Below are positions 14,146-17,797 of a stretch of 17,797 bases of DNA, piece after piece. Location: assembly GCA_012523155.1 (NCBI GenBank), contig JAAYJB010000442.1, positions 1-17,797 on the forward strand, read 5' to 3'. The number at the start of each line of letters is the position of its first letter. Positions within the stretch are counted from its first letter, which is position 1. This stretch comes from Synergistaceae bacterium (lineage in GTDB: Bacteria > Synergistota > Synergistia > Synergistales > Aminobacteriaceae). Position numbers and translations under genes: made by a program. Under the pieces are notes generated by a model. It worked only from the letters and a program-made list of their open reading frames with translations. It did no database searches and was not told where the DNA came from.

Positions 14146-14922
14146 TCAGCATTTTTTCCTCTTTGAAAACAGGAGCGAGTGTGCAAGCCATAGAGCCCCC
14201 GCCGCAAGTATAACTGACAGGATAACGCGGACCATCCTGAGCCCTGCTGTGGCGTACTCTGCCCTGAACGGGTCGGCGAAGAGGCGGAGAAGGGCGTAGA
14301 GGATCATGAAAAGGGGCCAAAGCACTGCTCCCTTTATTTTTCTGTCCGCTCCGAAACTGAGGAAGGAGTGCTCGGTCTTCTGAAGAACCGCGGTTATGAA
14401 AAGAGCGCCGAAGGCGTAGTAAAGCTGTGTGGGGTGCCTGGACAGTCCGGCTGGGTCGCCGGGAAAGACGGTCCCCCAGGGCATGACTGTTTCTGTACCC
14501 CCGCAGCATCCGTTCAGAAAACAGCCCCACCGTCCTATGGCCACAGTGACCGACGCGGGAAGGGCTGCACTGTCAGCAGTTACCCACAGAGGGATTCCTT
14601 TTCTCCGCGACATGAGTATCCCCGCGATACCTGCGCCAAGGAAGGCGTGAACAGCGGAAAGCCCCCCCTCCCAGAAGCGAAGGAGCCTGGCAGGTTCCAC
14701 GGCGTAGAGCGGCCAGAATTCCATTATGGGACCAATTCTCGCACCTGCGAGCATTGCAATGAACGAGACAATTATGATCCTGCGGGCATCTTCGTCGTCA
14801 ACTCCGTAAAGCCGCGTCATTCTCCTTCGCGTGAAGACGACCGCCGCCGATAATGCAAGGGTCCACAGCAGGTAGTAGCTGTGGACCCGAAAAGAACCGA
14901 TTTCTGCAAGAACAGGGAACAT
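14146..14922 (-). CDS. lgt: Prolipoprotein diacylglyceryl transferase family protein
   Basis: Lgt moves diacylglycerol from phosphatidylglycerol to the lipobox cysteine of prelipoproteins in the inner membrane. This 258-residue protein has about seven membrane segments and Lgt landmarks: N-terminal IGSFRVHSYYLLW, AGARIG (59-64), a GGLSAVHAFLGAGIAG loop with H92, the signature IGRWGCFLNGCCGG with R131, RHPTQLYYA (162-170), and late arginines in LLRLFADPFR (R213, R220). The central signature differs from the GRxGNFINGE form of E. coli and carries three cysteines, so it belongs to a divergent Lgt branch. The ATG directly abuts the jag stop (TGAATG). It is the last gene of the rpmH operon. Confidence 0.88.
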   Translation of the reverse strand: MFPVLAEIGSFRVHSYYLLWTLALSAAVVFTRRRMTRLYGVDDEDARRIIIVSFIAMLAGARIGPIMEFWPLYAVEPARLLRFWEGGLSAVHAFLGAGIAGILMSRRKGIPLWVTADSAALPASVTVAIGRWGCFLNGCCGGTETVMPWGTVFPGDPAGLSRHPTQLYYAFGALFITAVLQKTEHSFLSFGADRKIKGAVLWPLFMILYALLRLFADPFRAEYATAGLRMVRVILSVILAAGALWLAHSLLFSKRKKC

Positions 14923-15567
14923 TCAGGGCCGCCTTCTGCCGCCCCGCTTCGGCTGGGAGGCAACGGGCCAAACGACCACTTTCCGGGACGGGGTCTCCCC
15001 CACCGACCTGGTCTCCACATGCTCGTCATCCTTGAGGGTCACGTGGATTATCCGCCGTTCCCAACTGGTCATGGGTTCAAGGTAGGTAGGCTTCCCTCTT
15101 TTTACGGATTTCCGGGCCGCGGCAAGGGCAAGACGCTGAAGACTTAGTTCCCTGCGCTCCCGGTATCCATCACTGTCGAGGAAAATCCTCTCCCCTTCAT
15201 CAGCATCCCTGGCCATCAGATTGAGAAGGAACTCCATGGACTTGAGTGTTTCACCATACTTTCCGATGATTATGCCGGCGTCCTGGCCCGTGAGGTTTAT
15301 CCGGGATTCGTTCACAATCTCGGGAACTATGTTTAGGTCCATAAGTTCGAGAAGCCTCTCCGCGAAAATCTTTCCCCTAAGGAGTGCGAGAGGTGCAGAT
15401 GGACGTACCTCAACCCTGAGTTTTCTTCCAAGGAGACCAAAAAAACTCTTTTCTTCTTCTATGACTTTTACAGCGATATCAGCCGGATCAAGGCCCCATT
15501 TCACGGCTGCCGCCTTTTGCGCCTCCTCTACCGATGAAACGTCGAGGACGAGAATGTCATTGTTCAT
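14923..15567 (-). CDS. jag: RNA-binding protein Jag/KhpB
   Basis: This 214-residue protein has the three-part Jag layout: Jag_N domain (1-54, with the SFFGLLGRK motif), a KH domain around 85-120 with GKYG loop at 102-105 (IIIGKYGETLKSMEFLLNL), and an R3H domain about 135-195 (RRELSLQRLALAAARK, then PMTSWERRIIH, with R171 and H175 as the Arg-x3-His). KhpB binds RNA in complex with KhpA and affects cell division and envelope genes in Gram-positive bacteria. It follows yidC by 44 bases. Its Shine-Dalgarno AAAGGAGG lies in a possible CTCCT-GAA-AGGAG hairpin. A short Arg/Gly-rich C-terminus ends the protein. Adjacency to yidC is the classic context. Confidence 0.95.
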   Translation of the reverse strand: MNNDILVLDVSSVEEAQKAAAVKWGLDPADIAVKVIEEEKSFFGLLGRKLRVEVRPSAPLALLRGKIFAERLLELMDLNIVPEIVNESRINLTGQDAGIIIGKYGETLKSMEFLLNLMARDADEGERIFLDSDGYRERRELSLQRLALAAARKSVKRGKPTYLEPMTSWERRIIHVTLKDDEHVETRSVGETPSRKVVVWPVASQPKRGGRRRP

Positions 15568-15611
15568 GGGGCATTCCTCCTTTCAGGAGAAAAAGAGGGG
15601 CGAATACATGT

Positions 15612-16400
15612 TCAATCGCCGCTCTTCGTCGGCTTGTCCTTGAAAAGCACCGGTTTCTTCTGCATCTCGACTGCTGTTTTTCTCGACATCCTGAGCTGCT
15701 GCACCACGCCAAGAAGGGACGAAACACCCCAATACAGGAGAACGCCTCCAGGAAGGCTGAGACAGATGAACGTGAGGAAGAGCGGCATAAACCAGTTCAT
15801 CATGGACATCTGCGGGTTGCCGCTTGCCGTGAGCTGCTGCTGGTACCACGTTAGGAAGCCGATAGCGGCGAGGAGCAGGGTATTCGCGAGATAGATGCCG
15901 ATGTTGGCCAGGCCCGCAGGGTTCGCCATGACGGCATAGAAGACCGACATTATGCCGAGCTGTTCATTCTCAACCACAAGGCCTACCGCCTGGGCAACAG
16001 TGGAAAGTACCGAACCGTCAAGCTGGATCCCAAGGAATGTCACGCCGGAGAAATCGTAATTTGTGAGCACCCTGTACAGAAGAATGAATACGGGCAGCTG
16101 AACCAGCAGGGGAAGGCATCCCGCAGCAGGGTTCACCTTGTTTTCCTTGTACAGGGCCATCATTTCCCTGTTCAGGGATTCCTTGTCGTCCTTGTATTTT
16201 TCCTGGAGCATCTTGATCCGCGGCTGAAGCTTCTGCATTTTCTGCATGCTTGTCATCTGCTTCTGCGTCAGGGGGTGAAGCAGCATCCTGACGATAAGCG
16301 TCAGTACAATAATGGCAATACCCCATGAACCCGTGAAACCGTAGACAAGCTCCATGAGCTTCATCATCAGGTCTCCGCCCATTTTCCAAATTGAACCCAC
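15612..16400 (-). CDS. yidC: Membrane protein insertase YidC/Oxa1
   Basis: This 262-residue insertase integrates membrane proteins alone or with SecYEG. It has five membrane segments: about 18-42, 93-113, 140-160, 165-188 and 205-235. The first carries the groove arginine R38 (LTLIVRMLLHPLT) essential in SpoIIIJ. A charged cytoplasmic coiled-coil loop follows (about 48-88), then the AGCLPLLVQLPVFILLYRVL segment. The large P1 periplasmic domain of proteobacterial YidC is absent, and no lipobox is seen at the N-terminus. The start taken is GTG at 16400-16398, overlapping the yidD stop by one base; an in-frame ATG seven codons in is an alternative. It ends in a short basic tail. Upstream is yidD, downstream jag. 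Confidence 0.96.
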   Translation of the reverse strand: MGSIWKMGGDLMMKLMELVYGFTGSWGIAIIVLTLIVRMLLHPLTQKQMTSMQKMQKLQPRIKMLQEKYKDDKESLNREMMALYKENKVNPAAGCLPLLVQLPVFILLYRVLTNYDFSGVTFLGIQLDGSVLSTVAQAVGLVVENEQLGIMSVFYAVMANPAGLANIGIYLANTLLLAAIGFLTWYQQQLTASGNPQMSMMNWFMPLFLTFICLSLPGGVLLYWGVSSLLGVVQQLRMSRKTAVEMQKKPVLFKDKPTKSGD

Positions 16401-16672
16401 TATCGATCACCATCCTCGGAGATATAAACCCCGTTTTTATGCGGCAGAGGTGCCGGAGGTACAGGATCGTACCCTCCGGGATGCCACGGGGCGCATTTAC
16501 ATATTCTTTTCGCTGCCAGCAGTGTTCCTCTCAGAAAACCGTGGGTTGTGAGCGCATCGACGGCGTACTGGGAGCAGGAGGGATAAAACCTGCAGTTGTG
16601 CCCCAGCAAGGGTGATATAAAGAGCTGATAGCCCCGGATCATTTGTATCCCTATCCATGACGCGGCTGACAT
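16400..16672 (-). CDS. yidD: Membrane protein insertion efficiency factor YidD
   Basis: This 90-residue protein has the full YidD signature: an amphipathic start ([14 protein letters not shown]), [15 protein letters not shown] with three-cysteine pattern (C27, C33), then [28 protein letters not shown]. YidD aids membrane protein insertion near YidC. The ATG at 16672-16670 has AGGAAGG four bases upstream, inside rnpA. It overlaps the 3' end of rnpA by 22 bases in another frame and its stop overlaps the yidC GTG by one base. Length is normal. The rpmH-rnpA-yidD-yidC-jag order is one of the most conserved in bacteria. Confidence 0.96.
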   Translation of the reverse strand: MSAASWIGIQMIRGYQLFISPLLGHNCRFYPSCSQYAVDALTTHGFLRGTLLAAKRICKCAPWHPGGYDPVPPAPLPHKNGVYISEDGDR

Positions 16673-17079
16673 GATCCTTCCTTTCGATGGCTTCCTTCTT
16701 CAGGGTATTCCCAGTTAGGACCGGACCACCCCTCTGCGAGAAGCCCCCTGGAAGACAGTACACGGGCAATGTCGAAGTACACTTCTCTTGCGTTTGCCTT
16801 GAGCCCGGCACTCCTTAAAGACGATACGATCCATAGCCCCTGGTTCAGCCATGGCAGCACCCTTCGGAAACTTTCTCTCAATATGCGCCTTCCCCTGTTT
16901 CTTTCGTGGGACTTCCCCTGGCGCCTGCCTACAGCGAAACCTATCCGGGTGACACCGTCGGGTGCCTCCATAAACAGCAACCGCACCAGCTCGCCTTTCA
17001 GTCGCTTGCCGGTGCGGAAGACAAGGTCGTACTCCCACCCTCGTTGAAGGCGCGAAGACCGGGGAAAAAGGAGTTTCAA
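16651..17079 (-). CDS. rnpA: Ribonuclease P protein component
   Basis: This 142-residue basic protein assists the catalytic RNA of RNase P in trimming tRNA 5' ends. It shows the family start [20 protein letters not shown], the [10 protein letters not shown] strand-loop and the RNR motif [17 protein letters not shown] (58-74). The protein is longer than the roughly 110-120 residues usual; the last 20 or so are polar, probably disordered, and encoded over the yidD start. The start is a TTG at 17079-17077, the first possible initiator after an in-frame TAA, which is the rpmH stop two codons upstream. No convincing Shine-Dalgarno precedes it, so initiation probably depends on ribosomes finishing rpmH. 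Confidence 0.94.
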   Translation of the reverse strand: MKLLFPRSSRLQRGWEYDLVFRTGKRLKGELVRLLFMEAPDGVTRIGFAVGRRQGKSHERNRGRRILRESFRRVLPWLNQGLWIVSSLRSAGLKANAREVYFDIARVLSSRGLLAEGWSGPNWEYPEEGSHRKEGSCQPRHG

Positions 17080-17082
17080 AGA

Positions 17083-17217
17083 TTATACGGCCAGCCTGGT
17101 GCGGCCCTTTCTCCTGCGGTTGCGGAGAATCCGCCTTCCCGTCGGAGAGCTCGACCTGGCAAGAAAGCCCATTTTTCTTTTTCTCGGTCTGTTGTGGGGC
17201 TGAAACGTCTGTTTCAC
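17083..17217 (-). CDS. rpmH: 50S ribosomal protein L34
   Basis: This 44-residue protein reads M-KQTFQPHNRPRKRKMG, then FLARSSSPTGRRILRNRRRK and GRTRLAV, a full L34 with the expected FQP-x-NR-x-RKRK start and Arg-rich helix. The usual HGFRARM segment appears here as MGFLARS. The start is a GTG at 17217-17215, fixed by family alignment and by GGGAGGTG five bases upstream. It is the first gene of the operon with rnpA, yidD, yidC, jag and lgt. In many bacteria dnaA and the origin lie next to rpmH; here a helicase gene is upstream and no DnaA-box cluster is visible. Confidence 0.97.
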   Translation of the reverse strand: MKQTFQPHNRPRKRKMGFLARSSSPTGRRILRNRRRKGRTRLAV

Positions 17218-17248
17218 GAAGACACCTCCCAATGGCAATAGGTAACAT

Positions 17249-17267
17249 AAGCCGCGCTTCACGGCTT
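17249..17267 (-). promoter_or_regulatory. Leader hairpin upstream of rpmH
   Basis: AAGCCG (17249-17254) and CGGCTT (17262-17267) form a six-pair stem in the rpmH leader. On the minus strand no U-run follows, so it is a leader structure. On the plus strand it is followed by CTTTTTTT and could stop antisense transcription from entering the helicase gene, but no plus-strand gene is present. Confidence 0.35.
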
Positions 17268-17285
17268 CTTTTTTTCAGCCTTGAT

Positions 17286-17314
17286 ACTATATCACACCGT
17301 CCGGACCTGAGCAA
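17286..17314 (-). promoter_or_regulatory. Promoter for the rpmH operon
   Basis: On the minus strand the -35 is TTGCTC (17314-17309) and the -10 is TATAGT (17291-17286), 17 bases apart, with TGA directly before the -10 as in an extended element. The promoter overlaps the last codons and stop of the upstream helicase gene. The expected leader is about 60 bases. Confidence 0.65.
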
Positions 17315-17797
17315 CAGATTTTGATACGTTCTGCCGCGGAACGACAAGACGCCTGTATTTTACTGCCGGAAGCGCTCCGGGGATATTCCAGTCCTTTCTC
17401 GAAAGAACCCGTCCGTCAAGAATAACGACCCGGCCCCTGTCCTCCCTGGAACGGATAAGACGACCCGCCGCCTGCTTCAGCAGCATTTTCGCCTCGGGAA
17501 GAGTGATCCTGGAGAAGGATCTGCCTCCGAATAGGTCATTCCTGGCCTGAACAAGGGGATCTGCCGGGTGTGGGAAGGGTATCCTGTCGATGATGACCTG
17601 GGTGAGACCTTCCCCGGGGATATCCACTCCCTCGCGGAACGAGGCACTTCCCACAAGAACGGAGGAACGATCCTCACGGAAAGCGCGCAGGAGTTCCGTC
17701 CTCGGAAGCTCCCCCTGCACAAGGATCGTGTACGCTCTTTTTCTGTTTCTGAGGATTTCGGCAGTTTTCCGAAGAAGCCTCAGGGAGCTGACAAGAA
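17292..17797 (-). CDS. DinG-family (XPD-like) ATP-dependent helicase, C-terminal part
   Basis: The frame is open from the right edge, so the N-terminus is missing; about 167 residues are present up to the stop at 17292. It holds the C-terminal half of helicase domain 2 of DinG/XPD-type superfamily 2 helicases: a segment ending TILVQGELPR, motif V-like VLVGSASFREGVDIPG (where most relatives have FWEGVD), IIDRIPFPHPADPLVQARND, and motif VI KQAAGRLIRSREDRG followed by VVILDGRV. Such helicases unwind 5' to 3' and act in repair or replication-conflict resolution; many carry an Fe-S cluster or exonuclease domain in the missing part, so the subtype (DinG, YoaA or DnaQ fusion) cannot be decided. The C-terminal tail is short and basic. 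Confidence 0.88.
   Translation of the reverse strand, partial: LVSSLRLLRKTAEILRNRKRAYTILVQGELPRTELLRAFREDRSSVLVGSASFREGVDIPGEGLTQVIIDRIPFPHPADPLVQARNDLFGGRSFSRITLPEAKMLLKQAAGRLIRSREDRGRVVILDGRVLSRKDWNIPGALPAVKYRRLVVPRQNVSKSVAQVRTV

Noticed and set aside
14575..14590. TTACCCACA resembling a DnaA box
   Set aside because: Single imperfect copy within the lgt coding region, with no neighbouring boxes or AT-rich unwinding region, so no origin is supported.

Overview
The window reads as a bacterial chromosome segment of conserved housekeeping genes, almost all on the minus strand. The only plus-strand gene is a response regulator in the middle. The likely source is a diderm anaerobe near the Synergistota. 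This is an inference: it rests on moderately high GC, a prolipoprotein transferase and an HtrA protease with signal peptide (two membranes likely), combined with Gram-positive-style traits. Those traits are a short YidC with no periplasmic P1 domain, a Jag/KhpB protein, a T-box riboswitch, and the gene order pheS-pheT-zapA-cvpA. No marker here fixes the phylum, and I saw no tRNA, rRNA, CRISPR array, insertion sequence or sign of recent transfer.

Layout from the right end, in the direction of minus-strand transcription. (1) 17797-17292: C-terminal part of a DinG-family helicase, cut by the window edge. (2) 17217-14146: rpmH (44 aa), rnpA, yidD, yidC, jag and lgt, a tightly packed operon for ribosome and RNase P parts, membrane protein insertion and lipoprotein maturation. 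Its promoter overlaps the helicase end. (3) 14064-12637: htrA/degP with its own candidate promoter, ending at a perfect palindromic bidirectional terminator shared with the convergent response regulator gene (11900-12583, plus strand). (4) 11642-11376: rpsO with promoter, leader hairpin and terminator. Then come pnp and dut, which overlap by one base.

(5) 8522-6307: a strong promoter overlapping the dut stop, a thrS T-box riboswitch with terminator, then thrS. (6) 6269-4619: promoter, attenuator-like leader, infC, rpmI, rplT and an intrinsic terminator. infC is best read from a rare AUA codon, 30 codons upstream of the first ATG. (7) 4552 to 1: a promoter for pheS-pheT, an uncharacterised coiled-coil protein, zapA and the start of cvpA (cut by the left edge), linked by tiny gaps and start/stop overlaps.

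The main theme is translation and its feedback control: two aminoacyl-tRNA synthetases, IF3, four ribosomal proteins, RNase P protein and PNPase. At four places (thrS, infC, rpmI, rpsO) a hairpin plus U-run lies just before the Shine-Dalgarno sequence. The thrS one is a recognisable T-box; the other three are candidate autoregulatory attenuators. The most notable observations are the T-box, the AUA-initiated infC, the infC and rpsO leader hairpins, the in-frame rpmH-rnpA junction, and direct repeats ahead of the response regulator. I did not find a clearly novel multi-gene system.
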